From: Argopecten irradians
Taxonomy: Eukaryota; Mollusca; Bivalvia; Pectinida; Pectinidae
Direction of reading: 5' to 3'
Length of the DNA: 64,000 nucleotides
Assembly: GCF_041381155.1 (NCBI RefSeq)
Contig: NC_091139.1
Location: 8,680,383-8,744,382 of the forward strand
A model generated the notes under the pieces. That model was not told the origin of the DNA and made no database searches. It saw only the letters and a list, made by a program, of their open reading frames with translations. Shown here piece after piece: positions 23,305-36,200 of the stretch. Position 1 is the first letter of the stretch. Every line of letters starts with the position of its first letter. Both the position numbers and the translations under genes were made by a program.

Positions 23305-26080
23305 TTGGAATCACAATAAAACATCCATTTGATAGAAAGAGAAAATAAGATTTATTTTTTGTTGTAGTAGACACAAACATTCAATACAGAAATCACTCAG
23401 GAATCTGAGTTTGTATAATATATTAGCCAAATCTATATGATAAATGGGAGCAACACTCTTGTTACAGTTAGTTATAGCTTTAATGTTAATTACATATAGA
23501 ATACAGTACATGATTCCAGTACACCGATTTATACGGAACATTTTAGTTACATTACACTAAATAGTCATTTTACATTTGAAAATTTTAATACATGATGTTT
23601 TTCAACTTTTAATCCATAATAAAAAATTTTTTTTTCACTTTATCAGAATTGTATTTTTAGAATTTTTCATTAAATTCACAAATTTTCAAACTTTAAAAAT
23701 GTACCTAAATTGATAAAATGTAAATCTTATCCATATTCACGAAAAGGGAATATCAAACTGAATGTGGAAAATGAGGAGTTGTAAAGATCTGAATCACTAC
23801 AAAGATGAGGTGAGAAGTTCTTTCCAATCTGGTTAAGATATAAATGGTGGGATGAGAAAGATGTATAAGGCAGATTGACCCGACACTTTGTAATAACATT
23901 CTAATGTAGTACAGCCATTTCACATCGTCAATAACGGCAACAAATCATAAAATGTATATAAAACAAAATAGAAAGCAGATTGAGTCAACAAATATTAGGT
24001 CTACACGTCTCTCACACAAAAAATCACACATCATTACAAAAGGCACATTCCAACACAATCGTCACCAGGCCAACTGCATCGCACTGTAACAAGCACGGTA
24101 ACAGCATGTTAGCGAGAAGGTAACAGGTCAAACTTAATGAGGAGGTTAATGGTACGGGAATAACAACAGATTAGAAGCACAATTTCAATAGATGGTTGTT
24201 GTTGTAATCTCTCTACTAGAAGACAATGTTTGTATTTTGACTTTTTGAGCATGTTATGAGCATATTCAAAAGTATCAAGTAAACAAAGGCGCATCAGCAT
24301 GCTCAAAATTCAATGTTACTTTTACAGTATGGTCAGGAGTCATGTGACCAAGTCCTGTGACCAAGTCCTGTCACATGTTCGAAAGTCTATTGGCCCTAGA
24401 ACAGGTGCCCTTGGAACATGCTCAAAAGTCAATCTAAGTCCTGAAGTATCAAGTATTAACCTAAGAACAGGTTCAGAAGTCACATGCTTAAAATCACTGC
24501 TACCCTTGGAACAGGTGCCAAACAGATGCCCTTGGAACAGGTGCCAAACAGCCCTTGGAACATGCTCAAAAGTCAATCTAACTCCCGGAGTATCAAGTAC
24601 TAACCTATATATTAAGATGTTCTAGGTTTACTAAAGAAAAGAAGCTGTCTTATCCTCACAACACACAAGCCTTTCTAGATGTTATATAAAATGTTAGATG
24701 TCGAATAGTTCGCACCTTATTCTGAATCCTTACGATTGAAAGAAATGACTTCTGTGGTAGACTATACAACAAATGTAACAAAAGCAGTAACATGTATAGA
24801 CTTTATACAGACCAACATATATCTACAGTATTACTGAACACGACACTATACCCTAGTATCCAGCAGGGGGGAATAATTCAGGACGAAGCCTACACAGCAG
24901 TGACATACAGAGAGCCGCAATAACAGAAAACTTACATTGTTTTAAATATATCTTTCATTATCAACTTATTAGATCTACATCAACATTCAATATAGTAAAG
25001 TATGTCAGTCTTACATAATAATAATTCTACATCATTGGATGACAGTGTGGCTTGGCAATGTATAGTACAGCACTATTGATGCGCATAGTGATAGTACAAG
25101 TTCTAAACATCAATGTGAAATAGAAAGAATATGAGATAATGTATTATTTAATAAAAAAAAAGTGCTCAGAGTTTATAAATTATTTAGTGAGAATTCTTTT
25201 GGATAATTACATAATTTATACAATCTCATGAAAAATGATATAAGGCGGAGAAATGTCCTTCACATCACTTAGAAAATATGTAGTTTGAGATTTCAGAATT
25301 GAAATCACAGGTGACATAAGCAATGGAAGAAGCTATTTTTGTCTCGTGTGGTGATCATTTATTAATGTATTTAACATTCATGTAAATATGCCACACACAA
25401 TTTTATCAAATTCAGAGTGATGAAGTCAATGAAAAATTACATTATATGGACTTATGAAACAGAATACCTGTTGGATGATGTTGAAATACCTTCTAGAATC
25501 TATAAAGGCTAGTACTGATAGGCCAAAGGACCAGACGCTCCTCTCTCATCAAGACCCTCACAAGTTATAGTAACAATTTACGAAGCGACATAACTTCTTC
25601 ACATGAAAAGACTTCTAAAAGATTGGCAAAAAAGCCTTGCTGAATTTACAAAGCTGAATGCACCAAGTCATGTAACAACTATCCGAAGGTTTACTTTATA
25701 TAGCAATCACACAACACGCTTTTTGGCTGGAATCTGTGCTATTAATTACAGGGGAGGTAACTCTCCTAGATGGAAACACAAACTTAACTCATCTCTATGA
25801 CACAAAAATTTCATGCACCAAATTAACAATAAAGCCATTTCTCACAAGCAACACTATCAAACAAAATACTTGTGCCTGGGTTTTATAGTTTGTAAGATAA
25901 CTATAGGACGACTGATGTAACATTTCTAAATCAACTTGGATATCTTCACTGAATGTGAACATACAGACATAAAAAGGGAGTCCAGAATGAAATAGAACCA
26001 GACCTTTGACAGAAGTGATGTATAGTGATTGTGATTTAGATATTGTTATACTTGTTATTGTTATATTATGCAAAACAAAA
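23305..26080. other. No gene recognised; possible distal CYRI 3' region
   Basis: Unique, AT-rich. A CCCTTGGAACATGCTCAAAA...CAAGTACTAACCT block occurs at 24408-24475 and again at 24548-24607, with CTTGGAACAGGTGCCAAACA repeated between. A minus-strand AATAAA (plus TTTATT) lies at 23351, but nothing shows that CYRI transcription reaches this far. Confidence 0.4.
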
Positions 26081-26082
26081 GC

Positions 26083-26390
26083 TTTGTTAAGCTAACAATA
26101 CCTGGTATCTAACATACAGAACAAGCTTTGTTAAGCTAACAATACCTGGTATCTAACATACAGAACAAGCTTTGTTAAGCTAACAATACCTGGTATCTAA
26201 CATACAGAACAAGCTTTGTTAAGCTAACAATACCTGGTATCTAACATACAGAACAAGCTTTGTTACGCTAACAATACCTGGTATCTAACATACAGAACAA
26301 GCTTTGTTAAGCTAACAATACCTGGTATCTAACATACAGAACAAGCTTTGTTATGCTAACAATTCCTGGTATCTAACATACAGAACAAAC
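26083..26390. repeat. 44-bp minisatellite, seven copies
   Basis: The unit begins AAGCTTTGTTAAGCTAACAA and ends ACATACAGAAC. Seven near-identical copies differ at one or two sites (TTACGCTAAC, TTATGCTAAC, AATTCCTGG). AAGCTTTGTTAAGCTTA-like half-palindromes sit in each unit. Confidence 0.95.
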
Positions 26391-27440
26391 ATGAATTACA
26401 AAATACAAAACATTCAATAACGTTTACAGGTAATTACTTAATACATTTCTTGAATCACCAGTTTACTTCGGTAAATAGATCAGTTTTTAATCTGGAGTTA
26501 TCTCCCTTGTACTGTTTTTGTCCACACTGCATTTTGACATACTGCAAACAAGTATACTTTTGTGTGCCATTTAATTTTACGAATTTCATTGCCACGGAAG
26601 AAATCGCAAAAACACATGACCATGAATTTGATGGCAAACACAAACAATGAACTCTAAATATGTTAGAACTTGCAAAATTTCTCTAGATCGCTGCAAATCC
26701 ATGGTATGTCCCAAAAGCGTAAAATTAAGTCGTTGCAAAAATACATTATGTGATTTTTGTGTACATGACAACAGTATCACTTTCTTTTTAGCCTTAAAAA
26801 AACAAATAAACTATATAATTTTATATGGTAATTAAGGTTTAAGTTCACACAGATATTTTGAATAAGTCTTGTGTCTAATCCAATACCATTTCTTCTTGCT
26901 ATGGAATGTTGAAAAACAAGTTGTATTTACTTCTTTAAAAAGAAGATAAGTTGTAATATATTAAATGTACAGAGTGATATTCAACAAACATTTGCATCTT
27001 AGGAATCTCATTTCATCAAGCAAAACTTCTATATATTAAATATTTTAATACATGGAGTCATACACTATTTTTATTATCTTGCTCGTCATGAAAAAAACCT
27101 ATCTTGTGTTGTTTTTCTGCCACAAATATAAAAATAGATATAGAATAAATATCCTAGATCACATTTCGCTACACCGTGGTCTAGTTAAGGGATATAATAC
27201 CACTACAGGGAGTTATCTACCCTTCACCTTTCGTCATTGTACGGAATAGAATATGAATTAAACCATACACAAGGTTTAATTACTGGATATGTGTTAAATC
27301 ACTCAGAATTTACATTGCAAACGTAAATCCAAAATTATAATGAACATTCTTCTAAGAACAAATGAAAACCAGTTTCTGAATGTAATTTGTATAATATTCC
27401 TTCACTAATAGACTTCTACCCCCAACAAGTGGATATCATG
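26391..27440. other. No gene recognised
   Basis: AT-rich. It contains GTTATCTCCCTTGT near 26497 and AGGGAGTTATCTACCC near 27209, both members of the scattered GGGAGRTAACT motif class. Short open frames only. Confidence 0.45.
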
Positions 27441-27800
27441 ACAATTATTTATTTTATTTAACACCGGTGTATTGACCAGATATAACCATTATTCTTGAAC
27501 ACCGGTGTATTGACCGGATATGACAACTATTTATTATTTAACACCGGTGTATTGACCGGATATGACAACTACCGGTATTTATTATTTAACACTGGTGTAT
27601 TGACTGGATATGACCATTATTTATTCTTTAACATGAGTGTATTGACCTGATATGACTATTTTCTTAACATAGATGAACAGACCAGATATGATAATCATCT
27701 GTTTTTGAAACTGCTGTGAAGACTGAATATGGCAATTATTTACTCTTTATATCGATGAAGAGAACAAATATGACAATTATTTCCTCTTTGTGAAAAGACT
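27440..27800. repeat. Degenerate ~45-bp repeat with ACCGGTGTATTGACC
   Basis: About five copies of a unit with TTTAACACCGGTGTATTGAC, GGATATGAC and TATTTATT. Copies decay toward 27800, where only the GATATGACAA words remain. Confidence 0.8.
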
Positions 27801-29250
27801 AGATATGACAACCTAACACTCTCACTGCCTGTTTGGAATGTTTGTAAGGATAATTCTACAGTTTGATGTCAGTTGGTCTCCTAAACACAAAAGGATTGGT
27901 CTAAATTTGTAAATTGTATAATAAACTGATACTTTTGGTAATGATTTTATAACAAATGGTAAAATTCTGTGTCAGGTTATTCTTTCTATGAAATATGTTG
28001 AGGAACCATGATCAGGAGATACAATAATCTAGTTTTGCTATCCAACTCTTATGTTTGTAAGGTTAGATACATTATTCTGTACCAAGAAAGAATGATCAAA
28101 TTCCATTTTTCATCAACAGTGCAGTTTACACAAACAGTTTGTGTATAACATGTTTAACACCTAATTACATATACAGTGCCACACACAAGCAGAAAACAAT
28201 AGCAATAAATTATCTCTGATATCAAATATACCTCTGTACAGCCGATCAATGCCTTAATTAGCTGGGCATGCACTGAACATCACTGTCTGACATTCTCCCT
28301 AAATCTTAACTTACAGGAAACCAAAAGGTTCTGTCTGGGACTACTCACAACGTAGACAGGAGAACATTGTCTTTACATGCATGTAACTAAACCGGTTAAT
28401 AACCAAATTAAAATTTGATTTTATGCAGTGCAAAAGTGTTGTCCTCTTCAATATATCTTCTATGGCACTTAACATTTCACAAAAATTTCAAGGTACAAAT
28501 TCTGATTCACTAGATACAACGCATATCATAGTCTATCATGTTTCACAGTGTACATCAGCGTTACGTAAAACCTTTGTTAGGTATCATTGTTGCTAGGTAA
28601 CGTGTTGCTAGGTAACAGATACTGGTGTTGGAAACTATAATCATCTCTTAATAACAATGTAATATAAAAGCTTCCTCACAAATATATCAACAGTATCTAA
28701 TCTGATCTTCAGTCTTTGAAAATTTTTTTTAAGCATTATCGCGATCGTCACATAGACACGAGTACAAATTGGCACTTTTCGTCATTATTTTGAAGAGAAT
28801 AAGCGAGATACTAAATTCACTACATCTAAGATACTCTATTAAGAGATTTTCATGACCATTGATTGACGAGCACTAAAGATGACTTATGTTATTCTGTACG
28901 ATATGACGAAATGGTATATACAATCTTAAACATATTTATACCGCTATGAACCACATCCAATGACACGTAATTGCTGATAATTAATTATGACATAAAAACA
29001 ATTCCAGCTAGACAAGTGGAATGATCAACTTTCTCTGCTGCCGTTACTGTCCAGCTGTGTAACTCGGTTAATGTCTCTTCCATCACTTCAGCTTATCTTT
29101 GTTGGTTACTTCCGTTCAGGGATCCTTCATAAACGCCTTAACTTTGGTAGGAGCCAATGTTGGTGATACCATAGTACAGTGGAACATTGTCAATCAGTTC
29201 TAAATTGGTTCACTTAACTAGGTTAACTTGGCTACTGAACTAGTAAACCT
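27801..29250. other. No gene recognised
   Basis: Unique sequence about 1-2.4 kb downstream of the CYRI stop. It may be 3' untranslated or intergenic; no near minus-strand polyadenylation signal stands out between the stop codon and about 27450. Confidence 0.4.
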
Positions 29251-29254
29251 TGTA

Positions 29255-29910
29255 AAAACTAAACTTGTATTTAACATGGTTATAACAAGTAGGATAAACC
29301 TGGTTTAAGTTTCGTAATAATTCTGGATATAACCTACAGAACTTAACTAGTTAACCTGGATATAACCTACAGAACTTAACTAGTTAACCTGGGTATAACC
29401 TATCATCTGATACTGAACTTAACTAGTTAACCTGGATATAACCTACAGAACTTAACTAGTTAACCTGGGTATAACCTACAAAACTTAACTAGTTAACCTG
29501 GATATAACCTACAGAACTTAACTAGTTAACCTGGATATAACCTACAGAACTTAACTAGTTAACCTGGGTATAACCTACAGAACTTAACTAGTTAACCTGG
29601 GTATAACCTACAAAACTTAACTAGTTAACCTGGATATAACCTACAGAACTTAACTAGTTAACCTGGGTATAACCTACAAAACTTAACTAGTTAACCTGGG
29701 TATAACCAATCATCTGATACTGTAGTTAACCTAGTTATGTCCTGGACAGGCTGATGTACTACTTAACATGGTTATAATGTAATTGATCATAGTATATAAC
29801 CTGATAATGTAGATAACCTGGTTATATATGTTATATCAACTAGCCAACATATAACCTGGTTCTGTTATCCTGCTTAACATGGTTATAGTTAGGATAACCT
29901 GGTAGTTAAC
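29255..29910. repeat. 33-bp minisatellite with TTAACTAGTTAA palindrome
   Basis: About ten good copies from 29330 to 29705 of a unit reading ACTTAACTAGTTAACCTGG, then A/G TATAACCTACAGA. Degenerate GGTTATA and CTAGTTAACC words continue on both sides. Each unit contains the 12-bp palindrome TTAACTAGTTAA. The array begins about 320 bp beyond the CYRI stop and may lie in its 3' untranslated region. Confidence 0.9.
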
Positions 29911-30230
29911 AAAGAGTTAACTCTGATAACCACCAGAGAAACTAACTAGATCACCTGTGAAAACCGTTGATCCAAGTATCAGGTAGCTGACTGTAGAATA
30001 ATCACAAACATGTAGAAGTAAAATCGAGATCTCGTTTAGACGTTGAGCTGTGCCTGACTAACAACAGTCCACTGTACACAGGGGATAACACACTGCCCCA
30101 CCACAACCCTTCCACTGAATCACAGGACCTTTGACCCTTCTGACCAGTGGTCAGTCCACAAGTCTTTAGGTTTATAGCACTACTGTCTATGAAGCTGGAC
30201 TCTGTCATGGTTTCTACACAGACGACACAC

Positions 30231-30297
30231 TCATTCAGCCAGTACTTGTTTTATAGCCTTGGGTGTGGACTCGTCGTTTAGATGGGTTGTTGTATAT
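30231..30297 (-). CDS. CYRI: CYRI terminal coding exon, stop TGA
   Basis: The acceptor GTTTTACAG is followed by 67 nt reading [20 protein letters not shown], then AE and TGA at 30231-30233. This matches the family C-terminus in sequence and length. The acceptor and first part of the exon are repeated twice more just upstream in the gene (30338-30477). Confidence 0.94.
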
Positions 30298-33200
30298 CTG
30301 TAAAACAAACCATCATATTAAAGATATATCTACCGAAGACTCATCGTTTAGATGGGTTGTTGTATATCTGTAAAACAAACCGTCATATTAAAGACTTATC
30401 TACCAAAGACTCGTCGTTTAGATGGGTTGTTGTATATCTGTAAAACAATCCGTCATATTAAAGATTGATCTACTGAAGACAGCTTGTTTGAATATGGTAA
30501 CAGCCTGAGTCAATCATGTAAGGACAGCCTCCCAAGTATGTGTTGTGTTTTATGTAGAATCTGAAAATTTGTCATTTTGAATTCCACCAATAAAATTAAA
30601 GATTTGGGGCTTGAATAAACGTCTATATGTGATTTATCTAGCACTTTAGTAAATAAAAGGTTGCCACTCCTTGGATATCATCATTCCGCCCCAAAATTAC
30701 CAGCTATACAATAGGATATTAAAGCTTATACAACTCTGACAAATGTCATGGCTTAATGTACACAGAATCATCCACTAACGAGCATAAGAATAGATGTTTT
30801 GGAGCCACATAATTTGTATATAATGCAATACTGAAGCTTATATATAAACATCCTTGACAAAGGAAAAAGAGACCTTGTCTTTATCTTTTAATGTTGGCCT
30901 TCATGTGATGGGATATACGTACCTTAAAGCGTTTAATAATCCGTCTACTCGACCTATGTGTTGCTCTTTTAATACTTTAATTGATGCTCTTACCTGTAAA
31001 GAAACAACCACAGTATTGGTTAGCAGATAATAGCATCAGACCATTATTTATCTTAGCCAATCTTTCCCACAGGTAAATTTTCATGATGGTCCATTGCTTT
31101 CAGTGCCTGATTATAGAGTTATCTACCTTTGCCCATCATATGGAAATATAGCATTTTTCAATAATATCATATTTTGTAATATAACTAAATCATGTCTAAA
31201 TTTTCCGAAGTTTAACAACATTGTATAGTTGATAAAGCCTTTAAGTAGTGTCATCAAATACAGTCAACCACTTCTTTTTTTCGTGAGATACAAATTTTTG
31301 CAAGAATGCTCGAACAAAAATTACCAATTGCGAATGATTAGATAAAATGTATATGCATTATATATGAATACACCATTGTCAATTAAGAGCAATTAATTGC
31401 GAATTTATGTATTAATTAATATGCTGAAAATAAGAAGGGGCACAATATTAAATATGTAAATATAAAATGGCTAACAGTAAGATACCGTAAACTGTTTTGT
31501 TGCCTTTATAGTAGATAAAGAAGCATAAAACATGGCCTCAAAGATCAATAAAATTGCAACTGTGAGGACAACTTGAAGGGAATCTACATTTCCTCTGTTG
31601 ATGTCATACAGATGTAATGACTAGAGAGAAACAATATTGTATACTATAGTTCTTCAAAGTGAAATCAAAATGGAGTTTTCTTTCAATAATCTGTTTACAT
31701 TCATTTACTAATTTATCAATTTCTAACATTTGCTACACATTTCATATTTTACATTAACCATGTATGGCATTTAAGCTTTGTAATAAACTCTTAACCTTTG
31801 AACTTGCATCTATCATACTATGAACTCTTAACCTTTGAACTCGCATCTATCATACTATGAACTCTTAACCTTTGAACTCGCATCTATCATACTATGAACT
31901 CTTAACCTTTGAACTTACATCTATTAATGAGTTTTTGGTAAATGCTCCAGTAGGATGTACATGATCGTAGAGTATAATGACTCCGACCATCACTCGCATG
32001 CAGAACATCCTTGTGTCAGCGTTCTGGAATCGGGCATTGAATTCCCTGTCAAATAGAAACAGACATCACATATATCATTGAAGTTGCTGCTGCCTCGCTA
32101 TCAAACAAAAGATCTGAGGTCTATGTTTGACTTAGCTAAGCGGAGATGACACTTTGCTTTATTTTGATTGTTTAAATTTTTTAAGGTTTAATTGTTTTTG
32201 GACCAAAGCGACAGACCCCACATCACTGAATCAGTAAAGCCAGGGTTTGAGTTTCATTAGTTTAACGTCCTATAAACAGCCAGGGTCATTTGAGGATGTG
32301 CTAGGTTTGTTTGTGGATGAAAGCCAGAGTACCAGAGAAAAACCACCATCCAGCAGTCAGTACTGAATCAGTAAAGCGGGTTTTGCCAGTACATTAAAAC
32401 ATTTACAGTAAAACACGGTTATATAAAACCTCTTGGGACCAACACAAAAACTTCACTATAAACATAGTTCGTTATTCAATATTACAGACGGCTTATAGGA
32501 TTCTTGACTGGGAATGAAACGTTGCAGCATGTTCGTTATAAATGTTTTTCTTTCACTGTACATGGTTATAACGTTGTAGTTTTTTTCCCCAACAAGTTTA
32601 TAAAATAGAAATATGTCTGTTAGACATTAACTGCTCACAAACTACTTCCTAAAACCTTTATTTCCTGTACATGCATCTATAAGGCCTGTGTTATGAGACA
32701 TTTTACATGTAACAAATAATTACATAAATAATTAGATAATTACACATAGGAATGCAACTGCTGGTGAAAATCCAATTTATATCATTTATTTAAAAAAAAA
32801 GGCTGGTGGCACTAAATAACAGTGAAATCTATTTAATGAGATAAGTCAATGACTTCTGGTATCGCGTGGGCAGTTGGAATTTGCACATAGCAGAAGTATA
32901 CAGACTCAACACCGACAATGAAAATAATACTATAACAGTACCCTCGCACAAACTACCTGTGGTATGCCGATAACAAAGTAATTTGGTTGGTCCCCAGAGT
33001 TTCTTTATAACCCTGTTTTACTGTACTTGAAGTATTTCATTGAAATTATATCATTATGCACATGAATTAAAAAGAATGATATCATTATACTCACAAATTA
33101 ATAGGAATATAATTATACTCACGGATTCTCGATCATCACCCGACAGATGTTGGCCATGGCGCCCAGACATTCCGTTGTGTTTTCCACAGGAAGTTCCTTA

Positions 33201-36200
33201 TTATGGGTAACAAACTTGGTGGTGGCCTCACTCAGTACCTTCAGCATGGGCGTGGCGTTGGCGTAGAATAGCGACATTCTGTTGGCCATCTCGTTTGATA
33301 CAACGTTTTCACTATGGTTATCATCCTGAAAATACAACAATCTAGGTCATCCAGGTTTCAAATAAAGGTCATCTTTCACCAACAATGGACATTTGCCCAT
33401 GAACCCTTAAAATACGTTTAGAAAATTCAAAAGGTCCCAGAGGCCTGTGCTGTGGCCAAATTAAAATTGCCCTGTAAAAGGGTTTGGCAGGGTTACCTTT
33501 TTGATCCAAAACAGTATCAAAATCATGTTTTATGTCTTAAAACTGTATTATTTAGTGACGAGTATAAATAATTACATATTATGATAACAAATATGTACAC
33601 AATGGTAACAAATAAAATTTTGACTTCATTTTTAAGACAGAAAATGTCAAACTTTTGGGTGCTATCTTTGGTCCTTTCAACCAATTTATAACATTTCAGA
33701 ACCGTTTATTAGCTGCAGAAGTTAATCTGATCCAAAACATGCAAACAAATTATCAAGATAAGAATTGTTTGGAACATTGTACATAAAGAACTACTTTCTA
33801 TTTTTTGTTTGCATGATGCAGGTTTTTGATTAGTTGAGCTTTTCAAAATAGGATTATTTTACAGAATTATTCCAACACTTCAATATAAGCATACAATGTA
33901 AACATTTTATTTATTTGATTGTATTTTTAAGTAAACTCTAAATCTCCGACTTTGTGGAGAGGGTGTATATAGGCTTTGCCTGCTGCCTGATCCAAATCTT
34001 TTCGATTTAATAAAATATTTTGAAATGAAAAGTCTCCGACTTTGACTGATGTCTCACCTCATTGACCATCTTCATCCGACTGAGTGTCCTTCTGTAGTAG
34101 CTGAAGTCATTCTGTATTGATGGGTTTGTCATCTGCCAAAATAGAAATCAGGTTTAACAGTCGGAAATCAGGTCAGTGTGAGAGCAGGTAGGGAAATTAT
34201 GAATGGAACCTTTCACTCCTTTAAGGGTGAAACAGGGAAATCTCAACTGGAGGGGTAACATCATTAAGTTGTCAAGCACATTTTTTGACAAGCATTTGTC
34301 TGCTTAAGAAGATCTAAATCCAGAGGGTTTTAGATTCTCCTTGTCTCAATCTTCAAGGGAGTGAATGTTTTTTTCTTCTCTTTAAATTGTTTGCTTTCTG
34401 ATGTATTTCCAGTTGACTGGCATAGATACTCGAAACATTCACATGATACATTGGAATGGTGTAACACCATGCTGTTGTTGTTGTGACATTTTAAAGCTGT
34501 TTTGCCCTAGCTAGGCGAGATAAAATTTAACCTAGATAGATATCTTACCCTCATTGAAAGTACAAATATCTCTGTCCAGGTTAAGAGAAAACTGGACGTT
34601 TTGTATCAAGGAATACCAAGAGAGCTAACAAACACTAAACCAATTATGGGACATTATCAATACATGACCATGGCACTTATTGTAATGATAGCATCATTAA
34701 TTTTAAAGCATTCTTGACTGGCTTTTAACTGATGGTGCAGATAAAGATACCTTTGAACAATTGAAATTTCATCCTCATTTTGAGCATGGGAGAACCATGA
34801 ACATATGATCATACTCGAGCTTGTCACAGTAGACTGATGAGAGATCTACAACCCTTAAGGTCTCTGTGCCATTCAGAACCTGATTTGTCATGACCATGCG
34901 GTTTTTGCCGTGACAGATTTCAATATGATGTGCAGCGACGGACAATGTTCACTCCAAGGTATGTATTTGGCTATATCCATCTTTTTTCTTTTGCATACAG
35001 GAGAAAAAGAATCATTCCCTACCTATGAGGGTATGACAACAATATCACAACCCTCGGGAAAATTCCTGAATGTCTAACCCTCGGCAAGCCTCGGGTTGGA
35101 TGTTCGTGAATTACCCCTTAAGTTGTGATTTCGTTGTCACACCCTTTAGGTAGGGTAAAGACTCTATTAATCCTTATGAAAACTTTGGCTCGTCAGCACA
35201 ATGCAAGCCTGATGCTGACTAGTTATAGATGAAGATAGAAACAACAAGTGTTCATACTTACTTTTAAGTCATCAAATCTGAGGACAAAATCTAGAATTTC
35301 AGCAAATTGTTTAAATAATGCCTGTTGTGACTCGAGGTGTTCCTGGGGAACCATGTTGTTGGAGCAAAGATCTGAGAGTAACACTGGTATCACATGTTCT
35401 GTGGAAACAAGAAAACAGAATTTACAACAAAATCTTTAAGAAGGATCTTGGCTTGTCCCCACTATTGAATGCATGTAGAAAAGAAATTTTGATGATATTG
35501 GTTCTCTCTTCTTTCAATCCTTCTTTAAAACATTTGATAAGCCTGAGGAAACTATACAAATCAATGTAGCAAAACCAAATTGTCAGATTGTGGAAAGTTC
35601 CAAAGAGTTCACCGTCCCTCAAGAATGTTTCTGGCCAGATTGGTTACAATCATGCAGAACTTTATGCCTAGTAGTGATTTCAAGGAAATGTTGGCAGAAA
35701 GACAGAGGCCTTTGAGCCAAGTGAGCTAAAAATCAATACATGGCAAAATATAATATGCTCGTTCACATAAATACTATCAGTTTATAAAATGATGCAAATT
35801 AATCAAAACTTTTGATTTTTCCTTTTTGTATCTATGACCTTGACCCAGTCACTCCATACTGTCCTGCATTAGACTTACCTAGCTGTGCACTAAATTCAAA
35901 GTAGGTTTTGAGTTTCTCCACCAGGGGACAGACTGCTTCCCACGCCTTCTCCTGGAGCTCGTCATTGTTCGGATTGGATATTGCCTACAACACACCAACA
36001 TCACAAAACTGTTTCCACATACTCTCGAGCTTCTGAATCACTTTTGACCTATATACAGCCCTTTGATCAGGATAACAAATTAACTTTCCAACATCATATT
36101 GGCTTTGACATTGACTAGTTAATGAGTTACATTTTGTGTGCTACATGTGTTACCTGCCATATTGAACTGTACACGTAACATTAACTCATTAGACGATCAT

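Larger units (their letters stand above)
30480..35878 (-). other. CYRI: CYRI introns between the 3' exons
   Basis: The noncoding stretches are 30478-30922, 30994-31918, 32046-33122, 33326-34057, 34133-35261 and 35399-35878. They hold a repeat fragment at 30505-30560, the 37-bp minisatellite at 31786-31918, a SINE-like fragment at 32245-32350 and a short repeat fragment at 33943-34044. The rest is AT-rich unique DNA. All junctions are GT-AG. Confidence 0.85.

Noticed and set aside
24299..24625. Overlapping plus and minus frames of about 80-108 codons
   Set aside because: They lie in a degenerate CTTGGAACA...GGTGCC repeat and are explained by it.
33119..33340. Taking the 73-codon frame beginning MLYFQDDNH as a stand-alone small protein
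   Set aside because: The first residues are intronic; the real exon starts at the TTTTCAG acceptor (33325) and belongs to CYRI.
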